Assembly (NCBI RefSeq): GCF_031932625.1
Contig: NZ_JAVSCK010000004.1
Location: forward strand, 124,001-188,000
DNA: 64,000 nucleotides
Direction of reading: 5' to 3'
Source: Hwangdonia seohaensis
GTDB taxonomy: Bacteria > Bacteroidota > Bacteroidia > Flavobacteriales > Flavobacteriaceae
Part shown: positions 9,020 through 17,335 of the stretch, piece by piece
How positions within the stretch are numbered: the first letter of the stretch is position 1
Layout: the number at the start of each line of letters is the position of its first letter
The notes under the pieces: model-generated
Seen by the model: only the letters and a program-made list of their open reading frames with translations
Databases searched by the model: none
Told to the model about the DNA's origin: nothing
Program-made: the position numbers and the translations under genes

Positions 9020-9132
9020 CTTTAAGCATTGATTAGTTGACAAACGCTAAAATAAGCATTTCGTTAGTTAGTTTATTGTTTTAAATTTAAGAAATATAAT
9101 TTTTATAATTATAATAATTCAGCTCTAATATT

Positions 9133-10083
9133 TTAATTAAAATTCAATTCGTCTTTAATTAAATAGCGTTTTTTATTTTGCTTGGTACGTAAAATAATTT
9201 CGCCTAAAAAACCAGCAACAAAAAACTGGGTGCCAATTATCATTGTAGAAAGTGCTAGGTAAAATTGGGGGCGTTGGGTAATGAGTCGGCCCATGGGGTT
9301 TAAAAACAATTTGTCTATGCCTAAATAAATGGCAAAGCCAAAGCCAATGGCAAACATAATAAACCCTAAGGCACCAAATAAATGCATGGGGCGTTTACCA
9401 AAGCGCGACAAAAACCAAATGGTTATTAAATCTAAAAAACCGTGTACAAACCGGTTCATTCCAAATTTGGTTTCGCCATACTTTCTGGCTTGATGCTGAA
9501 CTATTTTTTCGCCAATTTTTGAAAATCCTGCGTTTTTGGAAAGCACGGGGATATAGCGGTGCATTTCGCCATTAACATCAATGTTTTTTACAACATCCAG
9601 TTTGTAGGCCTTAAGACCGCAATTAAAATCGTTCAATTTTACACCCGAGGTTTTTCTGGCGGCCCAATTGAATAATTTTGACGGTAAATTTTTTGCTAAC
9701 ACCGAATCGTAGCGTTTCTTTTTCCAGCCCGAAACCAAATCGAAACCATCGTTTACAATCATATTGTACAGCTCGGGAATTTCATCTGGATTATCTTGTA
9801 AATCGGCATCCATGGTAATAACCACATCGCCTTGGGCTTTTTCAAAACCTGCGTGCAATGCTTGAGATTTTCCGAAGTTTTTTAAAAACCGAATGCCTTT
9901 TACTTGGTTATTTTGGTTAGATAGCTGGCTGATAATTTGCCAAGAATCATCGGTACTGCCATCGTCGATAAAAATGATTTCATACGAAAAATGATTGGAC
10001 TGCATAACTTTAGCAATCCAATCATTTAATTCTGTTAGAGATTCTTGTTCGTTAAGTAGTGGTATAACTACAGATATATTCAT
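9133..10083 (-). CDS. Glycosyltransferase family 2 with C-terminal membrane anchor
   Basis: A 316-residue polyprenyl-phosphate-type sugar transferase (dolichol-phosphate mannose synthase, GtrB or ArnC group). The GT-A fold begins at once (VVIPLLNEQES), with the nucleotide motif DDGS (40-43) and the metal motif DADLQD (92-97). Two hydrophobic helices follow near residues 230-255 and 270-295, as expected for enzymes that load a sugar on a membrane lipid carrier. It lies 41 nt downstream of the DUF4199 gene on the same strand, so co-transcription is likely. Sugar donor unknown. Confidence 0.9.
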   Translation of the reverse strand: MNISVVIPLLNEQESLTELNDWIAKVMQSNHFSYEIIFIDDGSTDDSWQIISQLSNQNNQVKGIRFLKNFGKSQALHAGFEKAQGDVVITMDADLQDNPDEIPELYNMIVNDGFDLVSGWKKKRYDSVLAKNLPSKLFNWAARKTSGVKLNDFNCGLKAYKLDVVKNIDVNGEMHRYIPVLSKNAGFSKIGEKIVQHQARKYGETKFGMNRFVHGFLDLITIWFLSRFGKRPMHLFGALGFIMFAIGFGFAIYLGIDKLFLNPMGRLITQRPQFYLALSTMIIGTQFFVAGFLGEIILRTKQNKKRYLIKDELNFN

Positions 10084-10124
10084 TTATAAATTTCAAAATT
10101 ATTTTCACTTCAAAAATACTGAAA

Positions 10125-10655
10125 TTATGCTTCGTCTGGATTATTTTTTTTAACAACCAAAGCCACAATTAATCCAACAAGACTATAGCCAATAAGCTGA
10201 AATGCCAAAGATTGCAAAACCTTGCCCATGGCAAACATGCTTTCATCGGCTTCCATTTTTTCTACGGTTTCGGCAATAGCTTCTTCCGGTGCGCCAAAAT
10301 TACGCATCATTTCAACAGTTGAATCCAATATTTTTTCTTTTAAAGCGACTGCTGCATCCGGGTCAATAAAATTAAAAATTAAAATACTCACCACGGTACT
10401 TATAGCTAAACCTAATGCTACTGTAATAAAATATGAAGTAAAAGCTTCTTTATAACTTATAAACCCGTTTAAAGCACCTCTGGATTTCATTGAAGATATA
10501 ATCCCGAAAATGATAATTATAATGAGCATGCCAATACCAAACCACCATTTAGTAAATAAATCGAGGTTTACATAACCCAATAAGGTTAATAGCGATAAGA
10601 CAATACCTAAATACAAACCGTAATTTGTAGCAACAGATTTAATAGATTTTTCCAT
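10125..10655 (-). CDS. DUF4199 family membrane protein
   Basis: A 176-residue integral membrane protein with four predicted helices: two near the N-terminus (about residues 12-50), one about 70-95 and one about 150-170. An acidic, Glu-rich soluble loop (about 100-140) lies between the third and fourth. This arrangement fits the DUF4199 family common in Bacteroidota next to glycosyltransferase family 2 genes. Function unknown. The pairing with the downstream glycosyltransferase suggests a partner role such as flipping or anchoring the lipid-linked sugar, which is inference only. Confidence 0.75.
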   Translation of the reverse strand: MEKSIKSVATNYGLYLGIVLSLLTLLGYVNLDLFTKWWFGIGMLIIIIIFGIISSMKSRGALNGFISYKEAFTSYFITVALGLAISTVVSILIFNFIDPDAAVALKEKILDSTVEMMRNFGAPEEAIAETVEKMEADESMFAMGKVLQSLAFQLIGYSLVGLIVALVVKKNNPDEA

Positions 10656-10693
10656 AATATTTTGTTTAATTTGTTAGTTGATTAGTTAGTATT

Positions 10694-10701
10694 CAAAGAT
10701 A
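10694..10701 (-). promoter_or_regulatory. Predicted -7 promoter element for the DUF4199/glycosyltransferase operon
   Basis: On the minus strand the sequence reads TATCTTTG, matching TAnnTTTG, about 39 nt before the DUF4199 ATG. No clear -33 TTG was found at the ideal distance. Confidence 0.5.
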
Positions 10702-10746
10702 ACAAAACGTTACATTTTTAATACGAATAAAAAATATTAAAAAGTA

Positions 10747-10776
10747 TTGTGCATTTGTAAAAAATGCGTAAATTTG
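10747..10776 (+). promoter_or_regulatory. Predicted promoter of the L31B gene
   Basis: TTG (10747-10749), 19 nt, then TAAATTTG (10769-10776): a full match to the Bacteroidota -33/-7 form. It lies 37 nt before the ATG. Confidence 0.7.
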
Positions 10777-10813
10777 CAGCTCGAAAATTATAAAGAATAA
10801 AAAGCGTTTAGCG

Positions 10814-11065
10814 ATGAGAAAAGGTATACATCCAGAAAATTATAGATTAGTAGCATTTAAAGACATGTCTAACGATGATGTGTTTTTAACTAAATCTACT
10901 GCAGTTACTAATGAAACTTTAGAGGTTGATGGCGTAGAATATCCGCTTGTAAAAATGGAGATTTCAAGAACATCTCACCCATACTATACCGGTAAATCTA
11001 AATTGATAGATACTGCTGGTCGTATTGATAAATTTAAAAACAAATACGCTAAGTTTAAAAAATAA
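10814..11065 (+). CDS. rpmE2: 50S ribosomal protein L31 type B
   Basis: An 83-residue ribosomal protein. The N-terminal MRKGIHPENY, central SRTSHPYYTGKSK and C-terminal GRIDKFKNKYAKF are the L31B hallmarks. It has no cysteines, so it is the zinc-free form (the zinc form carries a CxxC motif); in bacteria with both types the zinc-free form replaces the other under zinc shortage, but here it may be the only copy. It has its own promoter and terminator, so it is probably transcribed alone. Start codon is unambiguous. Confidence 0.97.
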   Translation: MRKGIHPENYRLVAFKDMSNDDVFLTKSTAVTNETLEVDGVEYPLVKMEISRTSHPYYTGKSKLIDTAGRIDKFKNKYAKFKK

Positions 11066-11085
11066 ATTTAGCCGAATACATATTT

Positions 11086-11119
11086 AAAAGCCTTTCAAAA
11101 TTGTTGAAAGGCTTTTTTT
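11086..11119 (+). terminator. Terminator of the L31B gene
   Basis: AGCCTTTCAA (11089-11098) pairs perfectly with TTGAAAGGCT (11104-11113), followed by seven T. A classic intrinsic terminator. Confidence 0.9.
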
Positions 11120-11200
11120 GTGCGCATAGGTGTTCTCGAACACAACGATAAGCTACTGTTTTACTAGGTAAAATGAGATACAACTTTTTGATGTAATGTT

Positions 11201-11208
11201 TATATTTG
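11201..11208 (+). promoter_or_regulatory. Predicted -7 element for the GlmU-like gene
   Basis: TATATTTG, a TAnnTTTG match, 22 nt before the ATG at 11231. No clear -33 element. Confidence 0.5.
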
Positions 11209-11230
11209 GCGTCTAAAAAATAAATTAAAG

Positions 11231-12406
11231 ATGAACTACATTCTATTTGATGGTCCTTCGCGTATTAATTTATTACCGTTTACCTTTACAAGGCCTGTTG
11301 CAGATATTAGAGTAGGTATTTTAACCATTCGCGAAAAATGGGAAACCTATTTGGGCTCAACAATAACAACGGTAACCGAAGATTATTTGTCGGATAAATA
11401 CCCGATGGTGGAAATGGACGAGAATGTTATGATAAACGCCTCCTATCTGCCAAACGAGACCTTAGTGTATCTGGTTGAAAATTTAAAGGAAAACCAAGCT
11501 ATTTTTGATGGTGAATCCGTGGTTGCCTTTTATGCCAAAGATACCCAAGAAGATATAGATTTTGATACATACGAATCTGTTGAGCTTAATAGCGATGTTA
11601 TAAAAATAGAGCACACTTGGGATATTTTTTCTAAAAACGGAGAAGCTATTCAAGAGGATTTTAACATAGTTACAAAAAACAGGAAATCCCAACCCATTTC
11701 GTCTACAAACAACATTGTGGCACCTGAACATATTTTTATAGAAGAAGGTGCCACCGTAGAATTTGCAACCCTTAACGCAAGCCTTGGACCCATATATATA
11801 GGTAAAGATGCTGTAATTATGGAAGGGGCACTTATTCGCGGTCCGTTGGCATTGTGCGATAGGGCCGGAATAAAAATGGGCACCAAAATTTATGGACCAA
11901 CAACCATTGGACCTTGTAGTAGAGTAGGCGGGGAAATTAAAAATTCCGTGATTTTTCAAAACTCCAATAAAGGGCACGAAGGTTATTTGGGAAACTCGGT
12001 AATAGGTGAGTGGTGTAATTTAGGCGCCGACACCAATAACTCCAATCTTAAAAATAATTATGCCGAAGTACGCCTGTGGGATTACGAAACGGAAGGCTTT
12101 GCGAAAACCGGATTACAGTTTTGCGGACTCATGATGGGCGACCATAGTAAATGTGGCATAAACACCATGTTTAACACAGGAACCGTTGTTGGCGTTAACG
12201 CCAATATTTACGGTAGTGGTTTCCCAAGAAATTTTATTCCGAGTTTCAGTTGGGGCGGAAATGCCGGTTTTATAACTTATAAGCTTCCTAAAGCTATTGA
12301 AGTTGCCAAAGTGGTTATAAGTAGAAAAAATTTAGAATTCACGGAAAAAGACGAAGCCATATTCGAACACATTTTCGAAGAAACCAAAAAGTTCAGAAGA
12401 GATTAG
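11231..12406 (+). CDS. GlmU-family protein (sugar nucleotidyltransferase-like with hexapeptide repeats)
   Basis: A 391-residue cytoplasmic protein of the GlmU-like family found in Bacteroidota. The N-terminal part opens with FDGPSRINLLPFTFTRPVAD instead of the normal GlmU nucleotide-binding G-rich loop, so uridylyltransferase activity is doubtful. From about residue 160 it becomes a left-handed beta-helix: repeats such as IGKDAVIMEGALI, IYGPTTIGPCSRV and VIFQNSNKGHEGYLG fit acyltransferase hexapeptide folds. A role in amino-sugar activation for envelope glycans is plausible but not shown. It stands alone, 82 nt ahead of the next gene. Confidence 0.85.
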   Translation: MNYILFDGPSRINLLPFTFTRPVADIRVGILTIREKWETYLGSTITTVTEDYLSDKYPMVEMDENVMINASYLPNETLVYLVENLKENQAIFDGESVVAFYAKDTQEDIDFDTYESVELNSDVIKIEHTWDIFSKNGEAIQEDFNIVTKNRKSQPISSTNNIVAPEHIFIEEGATVEFATLNASLGPIYIGKDAVIMEGALIRGPLALCDRAGIKMGTKIYGPTTIGPCSRVGGEIKNSVIFQNSNKGHEGYLGNSVIGEWCNLGADTNNSNLKNNYAEVRLWDYETEGFAKTGLQFCGLMMGDHSKCGINTMFNTGTVVGVNANIYGSGFPRNFIPSFSWGGNAGFITYKLPKAIEVAKVVISRKNLEFTEKDEAIFEHIFEETKKFRRD

Positions 12407-12461
12407 TATAGTAATATACTGAAGTGGTGACTAGCTCTCAATAGGTTTAAATTCAAAATAT

Positions 12462-12469
12462 TATATTTG
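12462..12469 (+). promoter_or_regulatory. Predicted -7 element for the PD40 protein gene
   Basis: TATATTTG, 19 nt before the ATG at 12489. Confidence 0.45.
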
Positions 12470-12488
12470 TTTTTAAACCTTTTTTTTA

Positions 12489-13403
12489 ATGAAGTTATTC
12501 TGCTATCTCGTCTTATTTGTTGGCTGCTTTGGGTTTTCCCAAACTGAAAGATATGAGATAACCAATTTAGAAATAAATAACGAGCACCCGCATTATGGAT
12601 TGATGTGCGCCAGTGCCAACACAATTATTTTCACAACCTATTTTTTAACGAAAAAAGGAAAAGTAAAAAAGGTTTCAAGAAACACCGTACTCGCCATTTT
12701 TCAAGGTGAATTATCTGAAAACGGACAAATAATTAATATTTACCCCATTGGTGTTGATGCCAAATACGGTATTACGCGCATTACAAGTGCTGCGATATCA
12801 CCTAACGGAAAGCAGCTCTTTTTAACTACAAATTATAGTGATAAAGACAGGCCGTCAGGCAGTTTTAAAGACACCAATTTTCATATAAAAGTAGGCGAGT
12901 ATAATGAGGCTTTAGGTTGGACAAACTTTAAAGTGCTGCCCTTTTGCAACCCAAAATTTTCGTATGCGCATCCCAGTTTAAGTGCCGATGGCAAAACCCT
13001 TTATTTTACTGCCAATATTAGAGGAGGCAAGGAAACCACAAAAGGCGGATCGGATATTTTTAAGGTTGATGTTTTAGAAAACGGAAATTATAGCGAACCT
13101 AAAAATTTGGGCAGTAAAGTAAACTCGTATAGCAAGGAAATGTTTCCGTTTATAAGTGCAGATAATACCTTGTATTTTGCGTCAAACCGACCAAACGGTT
13201 ATGGCGGATTCGATATTTACAAAAGCACAATGAATGCCGATGGTGCATTTTTAAAAGCCATAAAAATGCCAAAACCCATAAATAGCAATAAGGACGATTT
13301 TTCCTTTATAATTGACGCCCAAAACAAAACGGGTTACTTTTCATCAAAAAGAAATGAAGGAAAAGGCGATGATGATGTTTATTTCTTCACGATAAATCGA
13401 TAA
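12489..13403 (+). CDS. Secreted PD40/TolB-like beta-propeller protein
   Basis: A 304-residue exported protein with a signal peptide (MKLFCYLVLFVGCFGFSQ). The mature part carries WD40-like PD40 repeats: AAISPNGKQLFLTTN, HPSLSADGKTLYFTAN, FPFISADNTLYFAS and a last one near FSFIIDAQNKTGYFSS. The GGSDIFKVDV and YGGFDIYKSTM strands are typical of propellers found in OmpA-PD40 proteins of Bacteroidota, but there is no OmpA domain here. Probably periplasmic or outer-membrane bound; ligand unknown. Confidence 0.8.
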   Translation: MKLFCYLVLFVGCFGFSQTERYEITNLEINNEHPHYGLMCASANTIIFTTYFLTKKGKVKKVSRNTVLAIFQGELSENGQIINIYPIGVDAKYGITRITSAAISPNGKQLFLTTNYSDKDRPSGSFKDTNFHIKVGEYNEALGWTNFKVLPFCNPKFSYAHPSLSADGKTLYFTANIRGGKETTKGGSDIFKVDVLENGNYSEPKNLGSKVNSYSKEMFPFISADNTLYFASNRPNGYGGFDIYKSTMNADGAFLKAIKMPKPINSNKDDFSFIIDAQNKTGYFSSKRNEGKGDDDVYFFTINR

Positions 13404-13442
13404 TAGCTATATTTAGAAATTAATATAAAACCCAAGATTAGA

Positions 13443-13763
13443 ATGTTAGGAATTTTACTTATTTATTTTATTGGAAAAAGATTTTATGATTTATCGGTAG
13501 ACTATCAGCAAAATAAATGGCTGTATGCTATATTAAGTGTTGTTGTTTATTACACAGGAACTTTTTTGGCTGGATTAATTTTAGGAGTTTTAATTGCGTT
13601 AGGCATCATGGATTTAGACCCTGAAAACACCTTTGTTATTAGTATAATTACTGTACCATTTGGATTGGGCTTCGTGTACTTGTTTTATATTTTATTAGAA
13701 AAAAAATGGAAAAAAACAGTTGTCGTTATTAAAGATGAAATAAATGATATTGGAAAACACTAA
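13443..13763 (+). CDS. Small membrane protein of unknown function
   Basis: A 106-residue protein with two strong transmembrane helices (about residues 29-52 and 64-84), a partly hydrophobic N-terminus and a basic tail (EKKWKKTVVVIKDE). I do not recognise a family. It follows the PD40 gene by 39 nt on the same strand and may be co-transcribed. The codon use is A/T rich but consistent along the gene, and the ATG has an A-rich upstream stretch typical here. Confidence 0.6.
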   Translation: MLGILLIYFIGKRFYDLSVDYQQNKWLYAILSVVVYYTGTFLAGLILGVLIALGIMDLDPENTFVISIITVPFGLGFVYLFYILLEKKWKKTVVVIKDEINDIGKH

Positions 13764-13898
13764 TGAATTAATTTTCTTATTTCCTTTTTTCATAAAAAAA
13801 CGTATTAATTGTAAGCATAAAGACTAGCTGTAGCCTAAACAAATTGAAAGAAAAAGATCTTACTATATTTATTTTACTACAAATTAGATTGTAATCGG

Positions 13899-13906
13899 TA
13901 TTTTTG
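13899..13906 (+). promoter_or_regulatory. Predicted -7 element for the YhhN-like gene
   Basis: TATTTTTG, a TAnnTTTG match, 34 nt before the ATG at 13941. Confidence 0.45.
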
Positions 13907-13940
13907 TTATTTTCGTCGACATTCATCATTGCCCCAAATA

Positions 13941-14672
13941 ATGATAAAACGTGTTTTTTTAAACCATAAACAATTTGCATTGCTCTATTTTATCGTGTTG
14001 TCAATCGATATTGTTGTGAAGCTAAATTGTGCTCAGTTTCCCTATAGGTTTATGTCTAAGCCTTGGGTAATTATAATTTTATTGGGGTATTTTTATTTCA
14101 ATTTAATTAATAAAAATGATACAAAGCACAAAATGGTATTTTGGGCATTATTATCGTTTCTTTTAGGCGATTTAATTATCTTGTTAAAAGGAGATAGCGT
14201 TGTTCTTTTAGGTATAACCATCGCTTTTTTTACAGCGGCTAAATTGTTTTTAAGTTATACATTCTCCCATAACAAAGATTTTAGCGTTTCAAGGCTAATC
14301 CCCTTTACTTCAATTTTGTTTGTTTATACCGTTTTTATGACGTGGTTTCTTTATGATGACCTCAAAGCTTTTTTTGTGCCTGCATTGATTTCCTTCTTTA
14401 TATCTTTACTCATGCTTCAATTTGCTTTTTTAAGACAAGTTGTATTCAATAAAAAGAGTTTTAAATGTGTTTTTATTGGTGTATTGTCTTATGTAGCGAG
14501 CGAAGGCTTGCAGGCCGTTCAGTTGTTTAAAGGCATGTTTCCTCTGCAGGAGTTTTTAAGTACGCTGTTTTATGGGTTTGGATTGTATGCTATAGTTTTC
14601 GGTATTTTAAACGAAAAAGAAATCGAGCAAGAACAGGTAGAAAAATTTGATGATAAAATTAATGTTTTATAG
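13941..14672 (+). CDS. Polytopic membrane protein, YhhN/lysoplasmalogenase-like
   Basis: A 243-residue protein that is hydrophobic along almost its whole length, with about seven or eight helices. The pattern MSKPWVIIILLGYF followed by FWALLSFLLGDLIILLKGD and a later GVLSYVASEGLQAV resembles the YhhN family, some members of which hydrolyse the vinyl-ether bond of lysoplasmalogens. The match is to the overall pattern; I cannot confirm the catalytic acidic pair. I chose the ATG at 13941; a TTG four codons upstream is the only alternative. Confidence 0.55.
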   Translation: MIKRVFLNHKQFALLYFIVLSIDIVVKLNCAQFPYRFMSKPWVIIILLGYFYFNLINKNDTKHKMVFWALLSFLLGDLIILLKGDSVVLLGITIAFFTAAKLFLSYTFSHNKDFSVSRLIPFTSILFVYTVFMTWFLYDDLKAFFVPALISFFISLLMLQFAFLRQVVFNKKSFKCVFIGVLSYVASEGLQAVQLFKGMFPLQEFLSTLFYGFGLYAIVFGILNEKEIEQEQVEKFDDKINVL

Positions 14673-14744
14673 TTGGCGCATAGCTCAATAAAGCCACGGC
14701 ATTTTCTTTAAACCCTTCCATTTTTCAATATAATATTTTAGTTG

Positions 14745-14752
14745 TAAATTTG
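14745..14752 (+). promoter_or_regulatory. Predicted -7 element for mtaB
   Basis: TAAATTTG, 64 nt before the mtaB ATG. This gives a leader of about 60 nt. Confidence 0.5.
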
Positions 14753-14816
14753 CAGTCTTTTAATAGAAACAGGTTATATAACAAGGTTTTCCATTTGTGA
14801 AAATCAAAATAGATAC

Positions 14817-16142
14817 ATGAAAAATAAAGTCGCGTTTTATACTTTAGGTTGTAAACTAAATTTTTCGGAAACTTCAACCATTGCCAGAAATTTTACCGAT
14901 GAAGGTTTTAACCGTGTCGATTTTTCTGAAAAAGCCGATATATATGTTATCAATACCTGTTCGGTTACCGAAAATGCCGATAAGCGTTTTAAAACCATTG
15001 TAAAGCAAGCCCAAAAAGCAAACCCCGAGGCTTTTGTTGCTGCGGTGGGCTGTTATGCCCAACTTAAACCACAAGAATTGGCCGATGTTAACGGTGTGGA
15101 TTTGGTGCTTGGTGCTACCGAAAAATTCAAGATTACCGATTACTTAAACGATTTGTCGAAAAACGATTTTGGCGAAGTGCATTCCTGCGAAATTGAAGAT
15201 GCCGATTTTTATGTGGGTAGTTATTCAATGGGCGACAGGACCCGTGCTTTTTTAAAAGTACAAGATGGTTGCGATTATAAATGTACCTATTGCACCATTC
15301 CGTTGGCTCGTGGTATTTCACGTAGCGATGCTTTGGAAAACGTGTTGAAAAATGCAAAAGACATTGCAAAGCAAAACATTAAAGAGATTGTTTTAACGGG
15401 CGTTAATATTGGCGACTACGGTAAAGGTGAATTTGGCAATAAAAAACACGAGCACACTTTTTTGGATTTGGTTACCGAGTTGGATAAAGTTGAAGGCATC
15501 GAGCGTTTGCGCATCTCATCAATCGAGCCTAACCTTCTAAAGAACGAAACCATCGATTTGGTTTCAAAATCCAGGGCTTTTGTGCCTCATTTTCATATTC
15601 CCTTACAATCGGGAAGCAATGCGATTCTAAAAAAAATGAAACGTCGTTACATGCGCGAATTGTATATTGATCGGGTTTCAAAAATAAAGGAAGTAATGCC
15701 GCATGCCTGTATTGGTGTTGATGTTATTGTTGGATTTCCGGGTGAAACCGACGACCATTTTTTAGAAACCTATAATTTCTTGACCGAGTTGGATATTTCG
15801 TATTTACATGTATTTACGTATTCTGAACGCGATAATACCGAAGCTGCAGAAATGGAAGGCGTAGTGCCTATGAATGTAAGGAGTAAGCGCAGTAAAATGT
15901 TACGTGGTTTATCGGTAAAAAAGCGTCGTGCCTTTTATGAAAATCAGATAGGAAGCCGTAGAACCGTTTTGTTTGAAAGCGAAAATAAAGATGGTTATAT
16001 TCATGGGTTTACAGAAAATTACATTAAAGTAAAAACGCCTTGGAACCCAGAATTGGTAAATACGCTGCACCAGATTAAACTCACCAAAATTGATGAGGAT
16101 GGTTTGGTAAGGTTTGAATTTGAAAAAGAACTTATAGTTTGA
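14817..16142 (+). CDS. mtaB: tRNA (N6-L-threonylcarbamoyladenosine(37)-C2)-methylthiotransferase MtaB
   Basis: A 441-residue radical-SAM enzyme that adds a methylthio group to t6A37 of ANN-decoding tRNAs. The N-terminal UPF0004 domain holds the three cysteines of the auxiliary cluster (Cys12 in TLGCKLN, Cys48, Cys79). The radical-SAM cluster motif is CDYKCTYC (Cys152, Cys156, Cys159). A C-terminal TRAM-like domain follows (about residues 370-440). The IPLARGISRS stretch after the CxxxCxxC and the TLGCKLNFSE start favour MtaB over MiaB or RimO. A strong terminator follows directly. Confidence 0.95.
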   Translation: MKNKVAFYTLGCKLNFSETSTIARNFTDEGFNRVDFSEKADIYVINTCSVTENADKRFKTIVKQAQKANPEAFVAAVGCYAQLKPQELADVNGVDLVLGATEKFKITDYLNDLSKNDFGEVHSCEIEDADFYVGSYSMGDRTRAFLKVQDGCDYKCTYCTIPLARGISRSDALENVLKNAKDIAKQNIKEIVLTGVNIGDYGKGEFGNKKHEHTFLDLVTELDKVEGIERLRISSIEPNLLKNETIDLVSKSRAFVPHFHIPLQSGSNAILKKMKRRYMRELYIDRVSKIKEVMPHACIGVDVIVGFPGETDDHFLETYNFLTELDISYLHVFTYSERDNTEAAEMEGVVPMNVRSKRSKMLRGLSVKKRRAFYENQIGSRRTVLFESENKDGYIHGFTENYIKVKTPWNPELVNTLHQIKLTKIDEDGLVRFEFEKELIV

Positions 16143-16153
16143 TAAACAAAAAA

Positions 16154-16179
16154 AAATCCGAAGCCTAAACTTCGGATTT
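16154..16179. terminator. Bidirectional terminator between mtaB and the GNAT-like gene
   Basis: AAATCCGAAG (16154-16163) pairs perfectly with CTTCGGATTT (16170-16179), loop 6 nt, with A and T tracts on both sides. The flanking genes converge. Confidence 0.9.
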
Positions 16180-16186
16180 CATATTT

Positions 16187-16221
16187 TTCTAACTTCTAAC
16201 TTCTAACTTCTAACTTCTAAC
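16187..16221. repeat. Tandem repeat, five perfect copies of TTCTAAC
   Basis: A 35-bp run of the 7-bp unit TTCTAAC lies between the terminator and the stop of the GNAT-like gene. The reverse complement of the same word (GTTAGAA) appears twice near 43.54 kb upstream of purB. Confidence 0.95.
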
Positions 16222-16224
16222 TTT

Positions 16225-16521
16225 CTATATCCTCACGCCAACCGGAAGCATGCGTTTGTATTTTCTATTGCTTCTTACAAACTTAGCAATTTCAGGGCTT
16301 GTTGGAACTACGCTTAAATTGCGTTCTTGAATTTGATCAAAAACAAGGGTCAAAAATTCTTTTTTAAAATTTTCGTCTTTTATACCTTCAGGAATAATAA
16401 GTTTGGTTAAAAAAATCTTTCGTTCTTGTAAGGAATATTCAATTTTTGCCAAATGGTCATCAATTTTAATTTCATATTGACGTAAAAAATCATTGTCAAT
16501 TAATTCTGCAGTATCAACCAT
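16225..16521 (-). CDS. Small GNAT-like N-acetyltransferase (YidJ/GtN type)
   Basis: A 98-residue protein. The pattern is AKIEYSLQERKIFLTKLIIPEGIKD, then a helix (FLTLVFDQIQERNL), then VVPTSPEIAKFVRSNRKYKRM. This fits the short GCN5-related family in which the end of the fold is NPxVxxFIxxNPxY. It is shorter than standard GNATs (about 150), and acetyl-CoA binding is not certain from the sequence. Divergent from the hydrolase gene, with overlapping promoters. Substrate unknown. Confidence 0.6.
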   Translation of the reverse strand: MVDTAELIDNDFLRQYEIKIDDHLAKIEYSLQERKIFLTKLIIPEGIKDENFKKEFLTLVFDQIQERNLSVVPTSPEIAKFVRSNRKYKRMLPVGVRI

Positions 16522-16573
16522 AATGTATTAATTTAATTTCTTAGGAATTTCTAAAATAGCGAGCACTATTTCA

Positions 16574-16613
16574 TAACTTTGTGCAAAAGTACGAAAAATT
16601 TCGTTACCATCAA
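16574..16613. promoter_or_regulatory. Two face-to-face promoters for the GNAT-like and hydrolase genes
   Basis: Plus strand: TAACTTTG (16574-16581) for the hydrolase. Minus strand: TACTTTTG (16591-16584) with TTG (16613-16611) 19 nt upstream, for the GNAT-like gene. Only two bases separate the two -7 elements, so both promoters cannot be occupied at once. Confidence 0.6.
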
Positions 16614-16635
16614 CAGTATTAAAGGTTAAAACCTT

Positions 16636-17301
16636 ATGGGTCAAGAGATAATACCAGTGTATTTTATGCCGGGAATGGCTGCAAGTCCTAAAATTTTCGA
16701 GCATATCAAGTTGCCGGAAAATCAGTTTGAAATACATTATTTAGAGTGGATGATTCCTTTAAAAAACGAATTATTGAGCGCGTATGCATTGCGGCTTTCA
16801 AATTGTATTAATCATGACAATGTTGTATTGCTGGGCGTGTCGTTTGGAGGCGTTTTGGTGCAAGAAATGGCAAAGCACATCAGTGTTAGAAAACTCATTA
16901 TTGTATCGAGTGTAAAATCCATGCGCGAATTGCCAAAACGCATGCTTATCACCAAAGCCACAAAAGCCTATAAGTTAATACCAACACAACTTGCCAGCAA
17001 TATTGATGCCTTTGCTAAACTCGCTTTTGGCGGCAATATAAATAAACGCTTGGAGCTTTATAAAAAATATTTATCGGTAAATGACAGTACATATTTAAGT
17101 TGGGCCATAGAAAATATGGTGCGTTGGAATCAAAAAGATTCCGACCCCAAAATAATACATATCCATGGCGATAACGACCCGGTATTTCCATTAAAAAATA
17201 TTAAACAATGTATTATCATAAAAGGCGGTACGCATATTATGATTATTAATAAATATAAGTGGTTTAATGAAAATTTACCTCGTATAATTTTAGAAACCTA
17301 A
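16636..17301 (+). CDS. Alpha/beta hydrolase
   Basis: A 221-residue soluble protein with the alpha/beta-hydrolase elements: nucleophile elbow GVSFGG (Ser about residue 75) with the preceding strand VVLLG, the acid strand HIHGDNDPVF (Asp about residue 180) and the catalytic histidine in KGGTHIMI (about residue 200). Signal peptide absent, so it acts in the cytoplasm. Substrate cannot be told; the protein is at the short end of the family, with a small lid. It is 34 nt ahead of the lytic transglycosylase gene, so it could lead that operon. Confidence 0.85.
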   Translation: MGQEIIPVYFMPGMAASPKIFEHIKLPENQFEIHYLEWMIPLKNELLSAYALRLSNCINHDNVVLLGVSFGGVLVQEMAKHISVRKLIIVSSVKSMRELPKRMLITKATKAYKLIPTQLASNIDAFAKLAFGGNINKRLELYKKYLSVNDSTYLSWAIENMVRWNQKDSDPKIIHIHGDNDPVFPLKNIKQCIIIKGGTHIMIINKYKWFNENLPRIILET

Positions 17302-17335
17302 TCCTTTTTTTTACCTTTAGAAAAACTTTTTAAAA

